This document shows, in pieces, positions 8,946-17,060 of a DNA stretch of 64,000 bases. Made by a program: the position numbers and the translations under genes. Position 1 is the first letter of the stretch. The number at the start of each line of letters is the position of its first letter. The notes under the pieces are model-generated. The model was given only the letters and a program-made list of their open reading frames with translations, did not search any database and was not told the origin of the DNA. The stretch spans positions 62,001-126,000 of the forward strand of contig CADAHS010000004.1 in NCBI GenBank assembly GCA_902787825.1. Reading direction: 5' to 3'. The DNA is from an uncultured Ruminococcus sp. (GTDB lineage Bacteria; Bacillota; Clostridia; Oscillospirales; Ruminococcaceae).

Positions 8946-9305
8946 ATGAACAATAAAAATGAAACTGTTGAAAAGAGCCTTCATATAAGTCAGGACGTTA
9001 TCGCACAGATAATCATCAACTGCATCAACGAGATCGATGGAGTCTATTCGGTCGCTCCTGTTATGAAGACTCCAAGACAGATCTGGCTTAAACAGGAGAA
9101 TTACGGAAATATCAGGATCGGTCTTGTGGACGATGTTATTTCGGTCACTATCGGTATAATTCTTGAATGTGGATCAAAGGCTATGGCTATCTCTGAGCTT
9201 ATACAGGAAAAGGTAAAAAGCTCTATCCAGAGTATGCTCGGTCTGATGGTCGCAAGAGTAAATATTAATGTGTGTGGTGTGCACACAGCATCTAATAAAG
9301 CCTGA
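8946..9305 (+). CDS. Asp23/Gls24 family envelope stress response protein
   Basis: A 119-residue DUF322 protein (MNNKNETVEKSLHISQDVI...). The family pattern is clear: an I..E.I..IA..C..EI.GV segment near the start and a VTIGIILECGSKAMAISELI core. In Staphylococcus Asp23 is membrane-associated through a partner and linked to cell-wall stress; the role of the copy next to nusB (YqhY in Bacillus) is tied to fatty-acid precursor supply there. The ATG at 8946 is preferred over an upstream in-frame start because AAGGGGTGG lies 5-13 bp upstream of it. accB and accC, which precede this gene in Bacillus, are absent. Confidence 0.88.
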   Translation: MNNKNETVEKSLHISQDVIAQIIINCINEIDGVYSVAPVMKTPRQIWLKQENYGNIRIGLVDDVISVTIGIILECGSKAMAISELIQEKVKSSIQSMLGLMVARVNINVCGVHTASNKA

Positions 9306-9333
9306 CTTTTGCATATCTGCAAAGGTCGGCTTT
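9297..9333 (+). terminator. hairpin overlapping asp23 stop codon (partial terminator or processing site)
   Basis: AAAGCC (9297-9302) pairs with GGCTTT (9328-9333), continued by GAC/GTC and TTTGC/GCAAA with one bulge and one G-T pair, closing a 6-nt loop at 9313-9318. The stem therefore has about 15 pairs and includes the asp23 TGA. Only three T close the stem and a good U-tract is missing, so it could attenuate nusB transcription or stabilise the upstream mRNA. Confidence 0.5.
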
Positions 9334-9367
9334 GTGCTGTAATAACGATTTTAAAGGAAGTGTTAAT

Positions 9368-9808
9368 GTGGCATCGCCAAGAAGACGTGTAAGAGAAGCA
9401 GCATTTTTGCTCTCATTTGAAAAATTGTTCCGTGATGATCCGCTTAATGAGATATTTGAGGCAGCCAAAGAGGTCGATGATTTCGATTTCAATGAAGAGG
9501 CTCAGGATATTGTTGCGCAGATATATGAAAGAGCAGATGAGCTTGACGGCATAATTGCTGAATTCAGTGATAAGCGTGCTGTCAGCAGGATACCAAAGGT
9601 CAACCTTGCCATACTCAGACTTGCGATATATGAATCAATGTATGACGACAGAGTGCCTGTCAATGTTGCAATAAGTGAGGCTGTCCAGCTTACTCAGATG
9701 TATGCCTTAGGTTCTGACGTTTCTTTCGTTAATGGTGTTCTCGGGTCGTTTTCAAAGAGCGATCATGTAAAGGATAAGCTTGACGACAAGGTCAATAAAG
9801 AGCAATGA
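9368..9808 (+). CDS. nusB: transcription antitermination factor NusB
   Basis: NusB binds boxA RNA with S10 to support antitermination in rRNA operons. The 146-residue product opens with the typical RRRVREAAFLLSFEKLF helix and ends with KVNLAILRLAIYESMY, PVNVAISEAVQLTQMY and a FVNGVLG segment, all hallmarks of the family. The start is taken as GTG at 9368, which has AAGGAAG 7 bp upstream; a longer frame to a TTG at 9332 lacks a ribosome binding site. Its stop overlaps the next ATG. Confidence 0.95.
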   Translation: MASPRRRVREAAFLLSFEKLFRDDPLNEIFEAAKEVDDFDFNEEAQDIVAQIYERADELDGIIAEFSDKRAVSRIPKVNLAILRLAIYESMYDDRVPVNVAISEAVQLTQMYALGSDVSFVNGVLGSFSKSDHVKDKLDDKVNKEQ

Positions 9809-10746
9809 GCATATATCTGGGGATCGACACCAGCAATTATACAACCTCGTGTGCTGCTTTTAACAGTGCAAGCGGTGAGGTAGTTTCACTAAGGAAACTG
9901 TTGCCGGTCAAAAGCGGTGATAAGGGTATCAGACAATCTGATGCGGTTTTTCACCATACTAAACAGCTTCCGGGATTGATGAGCAAGCTTTTCAAAAATA
10001 CTGATAAAGCTGATGCTGTCAGTTATTCAGCTGCTCCGAGAAATATTGATGACTCATATATGCCTTGTTTTCTTGTCGGAGAATGTGCAGCCGTATCTAT
10101 TGCGTCATCAAGCGGTGCAAGACTTTATCGGACGCATCATCAGACAGGACACATACTTGCAGCATTATATTCTTGCAAAAGGCTTGATTTGCTCAAATCA
10201 AACAAGTCTTTTGTTGCTTTACATGTAAGCGGCGGAACGACGGATATGCTTTTATGCACACCGTGTAAAGAAAATGTGCTTGACATTGAACAGATCGGTG
10301 GTTCTTTGGATCTAAAGGCAGGGCAGGCAGTAGACAGGGTCGGCGTAATGCTTGGTTTGGATTTTCCATGTGGGATCGAACTTGAAAAGCTTGCTGCGAA
10401 AAGCAATGCCGATTTTAAAATCAGACCTGTGATCAAAGGGCTTGACTGCTGCTTGTCCGGATTGGAAAACAAATGCAGAGATATGCACAACAGCGACTAT
10501 CCTGCTGAGGATATTGCAAAATACTGCCTTGAATACATAGGTTCGACGATCTGTGCTATGTGTGTAAACGCAGTGGATAAATATGGAGATATGCCAATGG
10601 TTTTTGCCGGGGGCGTTATGTCGGACGTACTTATAAAGAAGATGATTTTGTCCCGCTTGAACGGATTTTTTGCAGAGCCGGAGTTTTCGTGTGACAACGC
10701 AGTTGGTACTGCGCTTTTTGGCGCTTTAAAGGAGGGCGTGATCTGA
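9805..10746 (+). CDS. TsaD-like (Kae1/peptidase M22 family) paralogue
   Basis: The 313-residue product has the ASKHA fold signatures of TsaD/Kae1: YLGIDTSNYTTS at the N-terminus, a metal-binding HHQTGH (about residues 112-117), the phosphate-loop-like VSGGTTDML, and a C-terminal FAGGVMSDVL. It differs from canonical TsaD, which begins GIETSCDET and has SGGHT, so it is a paralogue, and the true t6A enzyme should be elsewhere. Its ATG overlaps the nusB stop and its stop overlaps the xseA start, placing it where Bacillus has folD. The function of this subgroup is unknown to me. Confidence 0.85.
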   Translation: MSIYLGIDTSNYTTSCAAFNSASGEVVSLRKLLPVKSGDKGIRQSDAVFHHTKQLPGLMSKLFKNTDKADAVSYSAAPRNIDDSYMPCFLVGECAAVSIASSSGARLYRTHHQTGHILAALYSCKRLDLLKSNKSFVALHVSGGTTDMLLCTPCKENVLDIEQIGGSLDLKAGQAVDRVGVMLGLDFPCGIELEKLAAKSNADFKIRPVIKGLDCCLSGLENKCRDMHNSDYPAEDIAKYCLEYIGSTICAMCVNAVDKYGDMPMVFAGGVMSDVLIKKMILSRLNGFFAEPEFSCDNAVGTALFGALKEGVI

Positions 10747-11957
10747 TGAGCTCGGTCTTGTCTGTTTCACAACTGAATAAATATGTTGCATTCAAGCTGA
10801 AATCTGATGTTAAGCTCAAGGGTATTTGCGTAAAAGGTGAGATATCGAATTTCAGCGTAAATTACAGATCGGGACACGCTTATTTCACAGTTAAAGATGA
10901 GCAGAGCTGTATCAAGGCAGTGATGTTCTCAAACAGTGTTTCAAGACTGAAATTTATGCCGGAAAATGGTATGGGTGTGCTTGTCATCGGCAATGTTGAG
11001 GTTTATGAAGCCGGCGGTGTGTATCAGATAATTGTCACTGATATAACACCTCTTGGCAGTGGACTTTTGCACACGCAGATAGAGTTAGTTAAGCAAAAGC
11101 TTATCAAGCAGGGGGTTTTTGAAGAATCTTCAAAAAAAACTATACCGCTGTTTCCAAGAAGGATTGCGGTCGTGTCGTCAATGACAGGCGCAGCTTTGCA
11201 GGATATTTTGAATATTATTCAGAGAAGATTTCCGATCTGTACTGTTGGGATATACCACACTCAGGTGCAGGGTGAGCAGGCGGCTTTGAGCATAAAAAAT
11301 GCTTTGGAGCAGGCTGATAACGGCGGATTTGATACGATCATTCTTGCAAGGGGCGGGGGATCATTAGAGGACCTTATGCCTTTTAATACCGAGATAACTG
11401 CAGTAGCAGTGCACGAGTGCAAAACCCCGATCATCTCGGCTGTCGGACACGAAACTGATACTACGCTTGCTGATTACGCTGCTGATCTCAGAGCACCAAC
11501 GCCATCGGCAGCCGCTGAGCTTGCCACTCCTGACAGAGGTGAGCTTGTTTCAGCGATAGAAAAGCTAAAGCTGTCACTTGATAATGCTATTATTTCTAAA
11601 CTTGAAAGACTTGGTTCTACGCTTGATAGATCAACTAACGAGCTTGCACTTTGTTCGCCTCAGAGAGTTCTTGAAAAGAACGAACAAAGAGTTATTACGC
11701 TCAGTGAACGCCTTAAAACGTTGTTTGACGGCATAATAAGAAATAACGAGTTTGCTCTTGAAAAATATGCAGGCTCTCTCAACGCTTTAAGTCCGTTCAA
11801 CGTGCTCACCAGAGGATATTCGATTCTCAGCTTGGAGGACCGAGTGGTGAGATCGGCTTCAGAACTAAATGAAAATGATACTGTTACGATACGTTTCGCA
11901 GGATCATCTGCAACCGCTGTTATCAGCAACCTTACCCGAAAGGAAGAACAAATATGA
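10746..11957 (+). CDS. xseA: exodeoxyribonuclease VII large subunit
   Basis: XseA and XseB form exonuclease VII, which degrades single-stranded DNA to oligonucleotides from both ends. The 403-residue protein has an N-terminal OB fold (VKGEISNFSVNYRSGHAYFT), the catalytic core with RGGGSLEDLMPFN (about residues 203-215), AVGHETDTTLADYAADLRAPTPS split across the active site, a long coiled-coil region and the short C-terminal domain with LTRGYSIL. It overlaps xseB by four bases (ATGA). Confidence 0.97.
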   Translation: MSSVLSVSQLNKYVAFKLKSDVKLKGICVKGEISNFSVNYRSGHAYFTVKDEQSCIKAVMFSNSVSRLKFMPENGMGVLVIGNVEVYEAGGVYQIIVTDITPLGSGLLHTQIELVKQKLIKQGVFEESSKKTIPLFPRRIAVVSSMTGAALQDILNIIQRRFPICTVGIYHTQVQGEQAALSIKNALEQADNGGFDTIILARGGGSLEDLMPFNTEITAVAVHECKTPIISAVGHETDTTLADYAADLRAPTPSAAAELATPDRGELVSAIEKLKLSLDNAIISKLERLGSTLDRSTNELALCSPQRVLEKNEQRVITLSERLKTLFDGIIRNNEFALEKYAGSLNALSPFNVLTRGYSILSLEDRVVRSASELNENDTVTIRFAGSSATAVISNLTRKEEQI

Positions 11958-12142
11958 GCTTTGAAAGTGATATGTCAAGACTCAGTGAGATCGTAAAAAT
12001 GCTCGAAGGCTCGGAGCTTTCGCTCGAACAGTCGCTTGATCTCTACAAACAGGGAGTTGAGCTTTCTGTAAAATGTAAAAAAACACTGGAGCAGGCTAAG
12101 CTGACAGTTAAGAATATGAATGAGGAACAAACTGATGAATGA
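11954..12142 (+). CDS. xseB: exodeoxyribonuclease VII small subunit
   Basis: A 62-residue helical protein with the XseB pattern: SFESDMSRLSEIVKMLEG at the start, then LSLEQSLDLYKQGVEL. Several XseB copies coat the coiled coil of XseA. The ATG overlaps the xseA stop and its TGA lies inside the ispA start region, so stoichiometry is probably set by coupling. Confidence 0.96.
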   Translation: MSFESDMSRLSEIVKMLEGSELSLEQSLDLYKQGVELSVKCKKTLEQAKLTVKNMNEEQTDE

Positions 12143-13028
12143 TACAAATAAAATGCTGCTTGAAAGATATGTTCAGGAGATCGAAAAGCAGCTTTTGAAG
12201 TTTACAGAGGAAAAGCCGGAGCTTCAGGGGATAGTTTGTGAAGCAATGCAATATTCCCTTATGGCTGGCGGAAAAAGGTTAAGACCTGTGCTTGTGCTTG
12301 AATTTTACCGTATGTGCGGTGGAAAAGATGCTGACAGCATTATTGATATCGCTTGCGCTATAGAGCTTATCCACACTTTTTCTCTGATACATGACGATTT
12401 GCCATGTATGGACAATGATGATTTCAGAAGAGGAAAGCCATCTTGTCATAAGGCTTTTCCGGAAAACATTGCGCTGCTTGCAGGCGATGCGCTCAATACA
12501 CTTGCATTTGAGGTCATTTCTAATGCTGCGCTTGATGGCAGGATCAGTGCTGAAGCAGCAGTTATGCTCATATCCGTACTCAGCAAGGCGGTTGGCGTTG
12601 AGGGAATGATCGGCGGTCAGGTCATGGATCTTATGAGTGAAGGAAAGGATATTGATATTGAAACACTTAACAGGCTGCAATCCTGCAAAACCGGCGCACT
12701 TATCGAAGCTGCCTGCGTTATGGGAGTTATACTTGCGGGAAAATTTGAAATGATCCCAAGTGCCGCAGATTACGCATCGGCGCTGGGGAGAGCATTCCAG
12801 ATCGTTGACGATCTGCTTGATGTGAACGGCACTTTTGAAGAACTTGGAAAACCGATCGGAAGCGACAGTGAGCAGAACAAATCTACATATGTTTCGCTTT
12901 TGGGAGTGGATCGTTCTAAGCAGATAGCGGCACAGTTGACGATGCAGGCTTTGGGATATCTGAGCAAATTTGATAATAACGAGTTCCTAAGCGAGATGAC
13001 AGATGATCTGCTCAGCAGAAGGAATTGA
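12135..13028 (+). CDS. ispA: polyprenyl (farnesyl/geranyl) diphosphate synthase
   Basis: This 297-residue trans-prenyltransferase condenses isopentenyl diphosphate with allylic diphosphates. It has GGKRLRP, the first aspartate-rich motif DDLPCMDND (about residues 87-95) and the second, DDLLD (about residues 225-229), plus GGQVMDL. Length and order fit IspA. The start at 12135 is chosen because GAGGAA lies 7 bp upstream; an in-frame ATG at 12120 lies inside xseB without a good site. It precedes dxs, linking both genes to isoprenoid supply. Confidence 0.95.
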   Translation: MNDTNKMLLERYVQEIEKQLLKFTEEKPELQGIVCEAMQYSLMAGGKRLRPVLVLEFYRMCGGKDADSIIDIACAIELIHTFSLIHDDLPCMDNDDFRRGKPSCHKAFPENIALLAGDALNTLAFEVISNAALDGRISAEAAVMLISVLSKAVGVEGMIGGQVMDLMSEGKDIDIETLNRLQSCKTGALIEAACVMGVILAGKFEMIPSAADYASALGRAFQIVDDLLDVNGTFEELGKPIGSDSEQNKSTYVSLLGVDRSKQIAAQLTMQALGYLSKFDNNEFLSEMTDDLLSRRN

Positions 13029-13051
13029 TTAGATAGATTGGAAGATGAGAA

Positions 13052-14905
13052 ATGGGTAATAAGTTGGATCTGTTTAAGCTGAATTTGCCCGGCGATCTAA
13101 AAAAGCTTAGCTATCAGCAGTGCGATGATCTTGCTAAACAGATCAGAAAACTGCTTATAACGACCGTTTCAAAGAACGGCGGGCATCTTGCTTCAAGCCT
13201 TGGAACAGTCGAACTGACTATGGCAGTACATAGGGTATTTGATTCACCCAGAGATAAAATAGTCTGGGATGTAGGTCACCAGGCATACGCTCATAAAATA
13301 TTAACAGGCAGGGCAAGCAGATTCTCGACTCTCAGGAAGGAAGACGGGCTGTCGGGATTTTGCAGACCTGATGAGTCTGTTCACGATGCTTTCATTAGCG
13401 GACATAGTTCAAATGCTGTATCTGCTGCTCTGGGAATTGCTACAGCAATGAAGCTTAACCAGGACGATCACCACGCCATTGCGATAGTAGGTGATGGAGC
13501 TTCTTCAGGCGGACTGTTTTATGAGGGCCTGAATAATGCCGGAAAGAGCAATACAAATATTATCGTTATTCTGAACTATAACGAGATGTCTATATCAAAA
13601 AATGTTGGTAGCATGGCAAAGTATCTTTCAACTTTGAGAACGAGGCAGGGTTACCACAAAACAAAGAGTGCGGTTGAGAACGTACTTGATAAGACTCCTG
13701 TGATAGGATCTCCTGTAAAGAAGATAATCAAAGGATCCAAGGACGCTTTCAAGAATGCCTTGCTCCACAGCAGTACATTGTTTGAGGACCTCGGATTTGA
13801 GTATATCGGACCTATTGATGGTCATAATATTTCCGAACTGGAAGATGGTTTGCGTGCTGCCAAAGAGCTTAAAAGACCTGTGTTGGTGCAGGTCAATACT
13901 ATCAAGGGCAAGGGCTATGCACCCGCTGAACAGAATCCGGGCGAGTTTCACGGGATCGGTTCCTTTGAGATCGCTACAGGCAACCCTGATATAGTTGAAA
14001 GTGACAGCTATTCGTCTGTTATGGGTAAAGAGCTTTGTGATATTGCAAGAGTGAACAAGAGAGTCTGTGCTATAACAGCTGCGATGAAATACGGCACAGG
14101 ACTTCAGTATTTTGCTAAACAGTTCCCTGAAAGATTCTTTGATGTTGGTATTGCCGAGGAACACGCTGTGACCTTCTGCGGAGGACTTGCACAGATGCGG
14201 TATATACCTGTGTTTGCGGTTTATTCCACATTCTTGCAGAGATCGTATGACGAGATCCTTCACGACCTTGCGATAAGCCATGCTCACGCTGTGATCTGTG
14301 TTGACAGGGCAGGTATTGTCGGCAATGATGGTGAAACACACCAGGGTATATTCGATGTAAGTTTTCTGTCAAGTATCCCGAATACTAAGATCTATTCTCC
14401 TTCTGACTACGAAGAGCTAAGACTTTGCCTCAGAAAAGCAATAAACGAGGACGATTGTATCGCTGCTGTTAGATACCCAAGAGGCAATGAAAAGGTTATC
14501 ATAAAAAATGAGAAGCCGTCAAGTTCATATTCTTATTATGAAAGAGGCGGAAAGATACTTATTGTAACGTATGGCAGACTTTGCAGCAACGCCATGTCTG
14601 CAGTTGAGATCCTTAAATCTAAAGATATTCAATGCGATGTGCTGCGACTTGTTGAAATATTTCCTATAAGCGAAAAAATAGCTGATGTTATTAGCGCATA
14701 CGATGTTGCATTCTTTTTCGAGGAAAGCTATGATTATGGCTCAGTAAGCGAGAAATACTCAACTGTGTGTGATAATATCGCTGCGTTTACGATAGACTAT
14801 TTTGTAAAGCACGGAGACTGTGATGTTTTGCTTGATGAGCTTGGTTTTTCAGCTCAGAAAATGGCTGAACAGATAGAGGAATTTCTTAACGATGAGCAGA
14901 CTTGA
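13052..14905 (+). CDS. dxs: 1-deoxy-D-xylulose-5-phosphate synthase
   Basis: Dxs makes DXP from pyruvate and glyceraldehyde 3-phosphate using thiamine diphosphate, the first step of the MEP pathway. The 617-residue protein shows VWDVGHQAYAHKILTGR, the thiamine-binding GDGASSGGLFYEGLNNAG (about residue 147 on), the central GIAEEHAVTFCGGLA with the catalytic glutamate, DRAGIVGNDGETHQG, and VRYPRGN. Length is normal. It overlaps tlyA by 14 bp. Confidence 0.97.
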   Translation: MGNKLDLFKLNLPGDLKKLSYQQCDDLAKQIRKLLITTVSKNGGHLASSLGTVELTMAVHRVFDSPRDKIVWDVGHQAYAHKILTGRASRFSTLRKEDGLSGFCRPDESVHDAFISGHSSNAVSAALGIATAMKLNQDDHHAIAIVGDGASSGGLFYEGLNNAGKSNTNIIVILNYNEMSISKNVGSMAKYLSTLRTRQGYHKTKSAVENVLDKTPVIGSPVKKIIKGSKDAFKNALLHSSTLFEDLGFEYIGPIDGHNISELEDGLRAAKELKRPVLVQVNTIKGKGYAPAEQNPGEFHGIGSFEIATGNPDIVESDSYSSVMGKELCDIARVNKRVCAITAAMKYGTGLQYFAKQFPERFFDVGIAEEHAVTFCGGLAQMRYIPVFAVYSTFLQRSYDEILHDLAISHAHAVICVDRAGIVGNDGETHQGIFDVSFLSSIPNTKIYSPSDYEELRLCLRKAINEDDCIAAVRYPRGNEKVIIKNEKPSSSYSYYERGGKILIVTYGRLCSNAMSAVEILKSKDIQCDVLRLVEIFPISEKIADVISAYDVAFFFEESYDYGSVSEKYSTVCDNIAAFTIDYFVKHGDCDVLLDELGFSAQKMAEQIEEFLNDEQT

Positions 14906-15689
14906 TGTTTATCTTGTCCATAATGGATTTTTCAAAAGTCGGGAAAGAGCAAAGACAATGATCAAAGCCGGTAAGGTCACTGTTAATCGCACTGTTTGTA
15001 CCAAGCCTGCATATGAGGTCGTGGAAACCGATGATATACAAGCTGCGCCTGATGATCTTGTGTATGTAGGACGTGGCGGCTTGAAGCTTGAAGCGGCATT
15101 TGAGTCATTTGATATTGATGTCAGCGGAAAGATATGTGCAGATATTGGTGCGTCAACCGGCGGGTTTACACAGTGCCTGCTTGAACGTGGCGCAAAACTT
15201 GTATACGCAGTTGATGTAGGTCATGGTCAGCTTGATAAGAAAATTGCAGCTGATGAACGGGTGATCAACTGTGAGGGCGTGAATGCAAGAGATCTTAACG
15301 CTGAAAGCTTTGAATTCAGACCGGAATTCATAAGTGTTGATCTGTCATTTATCTCTCTTGAGCTGGTGATAAGACAGCTTTTTGAATTTCTTGATGAGAA
15401 AGGTGAAATGGTTGTGCTTATAAAGCCTCAGTTCGAGGCAGGGAAGCAGGCGCTTAACAAAAAAGGCATCGTCAGATCAGAAAAGGATCATTTCAGGGTG
15501 CTTGAACGACTGATCGCTTGTTTTCAGAGCACGGGTCTGATAGTTAAAAGCGTGATACCGTCCTCGATCACAGGCGGTGACGGTAATATTGAGTATCTTG
15601 CCTTACTTGCAAAGAACAAAAGCACATCAGCTGCCGATGTGATCAATATCGGCAAAATTGTTAAGGAAGCATTCTTAAAGTTCAGATGA
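14892..15689 (+). CDS. tlyA: TlyA family rRNA 2'-O-methyltransferase
   Basis: A 265-residue protein with an N-terminal S4 RNA-binding domain (SRLDVYLVHNGFFKSRERAK) and a FtsJ-like methyltransferase domain containing ADIGASTGGFTQCLLERGA as the SAM-binding motif and SVDLSFISLELV. Family members methylate ribose in 16S and 23S rRNA; those in Firmicutes (YqxC) are less studied. The start codon lies within the end of dxs. Placement before nadK and argR is the common clostridial order. Confidence 0.92.
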   Translation: MSRLDVYLVHNGFFKSRERAKTMIKAGKVTVNRTVCTKPAYEVVETDDIQAAPDDLVYVGRGGLKLEAAFESFDIDVSGKICADIGASTGGFTQCLLERGAKLVYAVDVGHGQLDKKIAADERVINCEGVNARDLNAESFEFRPEFISVDLSFISLELVIRQLFEFLDEKGEMVVLIKPQFEAGKQALNKKGIVRSEKDHFRVLERLIACFQSTGLIVKSVIPSSITGGDGNIEYLALLAKNKSTSAADVINIGKIVKEAFLKFR

Positions 15690-15701
15690 ACGGGTGAAAG
15701 T

Positions 15702-16586
15702 ATGAAAGTCTTTATTTTTCCAAACCTAAGCAAATCAAATTGCGGATCTTATGTCAGACAGGCGTGTGAAATGCTTTTGAATAACGGGTGCAGTGTATAT
15801 ATCAGTGAAGAATACATAACAACATTTTCTGATATTCTCGGAGTAATGTTTGAATCTGAGGATTCCTGCTTTAAAAAATGTGATGTTGTAGTTGCAGTAG
15901 GCGGCGACGGAACGATTCTGAAATGTGCGGTCAGATGTGCTCAGCTTAGCAAGGCAGTACTTGGTATTAATTGCGGTCGACTTGGATTTATGGCTTCGCT
16001 GGAACACACTCAGATATCGGAACTCGTAAGACTTGTCAGGGGTGAATATACTCTCAGCAGACGTATGCTTATCAAAGCTGATATATGTGATGAAAATGGT
16101 GATCACATTGAGTTCACTGCGCTGAATGATGTTGTTGTCTCTAAATCCGATAGCTGTAAGATCGCAGATTTTGAGGTCAGCAGAAACGGTGGGATCATAT
16201 CGTCACTCAGGGCTGATGGTATTATTTTTTCGACCGCTACGGGTGCTTCGGCTTATTCGATGTCTGCCGGCGGCCCGATAATCGAGCCTGAGATGGAGTG
16301 TATAGAGTTTACACAGATCTGTCCGCATTCTCTGTTTGCAAGAACGACTATCTTTGGCCCTCAGAGCGTGCTTAAAGTCAAATGCCACACTAAAGATGAT
16401 TGCAGATCAAATGTTGTTGTGGACGGAAATACTGTTTTTGCAATGTCTTGCGGTGATCTGCTGACCATAAGCAGATCACAGTGCTATGTAGATATCATAG
16501 ATATAAATGGTGATAATTTCTTCAAATCTGTAAATAAAAAGCTTATGCAGCCTTTAAAGGAGTTTTCGGGAGGGGAGATCGTATGA
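15702..16586 (+). CDS. nadK: NAD(+)/NADH kinase
   Basis: NAD kinase makes NADP from NAD and ATP. The 294-residue product has the GGDGTILK motif (about residues 67-74), the NCGRLGFMA segment, and the TATGASAYSMSAGGPI region that builds the NAD site. Length agrees with bacterial NadK. The stop overlaps the argR start (ATGA). In Bacillus this locus lacks nadK, whereas clostridia usually have it here. Confidence 0.96.
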   Translation: MKVFIFPNLSKSNCGSYVRQACEMLLNNGCSVYISEEYITTFSDILGVMFESEDSCFKKCDVVVAVGGDGTILKCAVRCAQLSKAVLGINCGRLGFMASLEHTQISELVRLVRGEYTLSRRMLIKADICDENGDHIEFTALNDVVVSKSDSCKIADFEVSRNGGIISSLRADGIIFSTATGASAYSMSAGGPIIEPEMECIEFTQICPHSLFARTTIFGPQSVLKVKCHTKDDCRSNVVVDGNTVFAMSCGDLLTISRSQCYVDIIDINGDNFFKSVNKKLMQPLKEFSGGEIV

Positions 16587-17047
16587 AATCACAAAGGCAT
16601 CAGATGATACTTAAACTTGTTGCCGACGGAAAGATCGATACTCAGGAAAGTCTTCAGGATGAACTTTCAAAAAATGGCTTTATCGTTACTCAGGCTACCA
16701 TTTCAAGAGATATCCGTGAACTTTCGATCATTAAGACTGTTACGCCTGACGGAAGCTATAAATACAGTATCCCATCGTTAAAAAAGGCTGAGATCAAAAA
16801 TAGCGGTAGTGTTGTACTTGGTCTTATCAATGATGCTGTCCTGAATGCTGATTATTCGGGAAATACGGTTGTTGTAAAGTGCCACACCGGAATGGCACAG
16901 GCAGTTTGCGCAAAGCTTGACAGTACGGGGATCGAAAATGTTGTCGGAACACTTGCGGGTGATGATACGATCTTCATTCTTATGAGAACTGAAAATGATG
17001 CCGAAAGGCTTATGAAGGAGCTCAATTCAATCTTATCTTCACAGTAA
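16583..17047 (+). CDS. argR: arginine repressor ArgR/AhrC
   Basis: A 154-residue regulator with an N-terminal winged helix (SQRHQMILKLVADGKI... then TQATISRDIRELSIIK) and a C-terminal oligomerisation domain carrying the arginine-binding GTLAGDDTIFILMR motif. It represses arginine synthesis genes in response to arginine; no arg genes are in this window, so its targets are elsewhere. Its position next to recN is conserved in Firmicutes. Confidence 0.96.
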   Translation: MKSQRHQMILKLVADGKIDTQESLQDELSKNGFIVTQATISRDIRELSIIKTVTPDGSYKYSIPSLKKAEIKNSGSVVLGLINDAVLNADYSGNTVVVKCHTGMAQAVCAKLDSTGIENVVGTLAGDDTIFILMRTENDAERLMKELNSILSSQ

Positions 17048-17060
17048 CAGGGGATATAAA

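Noticed and set aside
13628..14341. Open frame of 237 codons on minus
   Set aside because: Fully antisense to dxs, whose motifs are continuous; no ribosome binding site and low-complexity composition.
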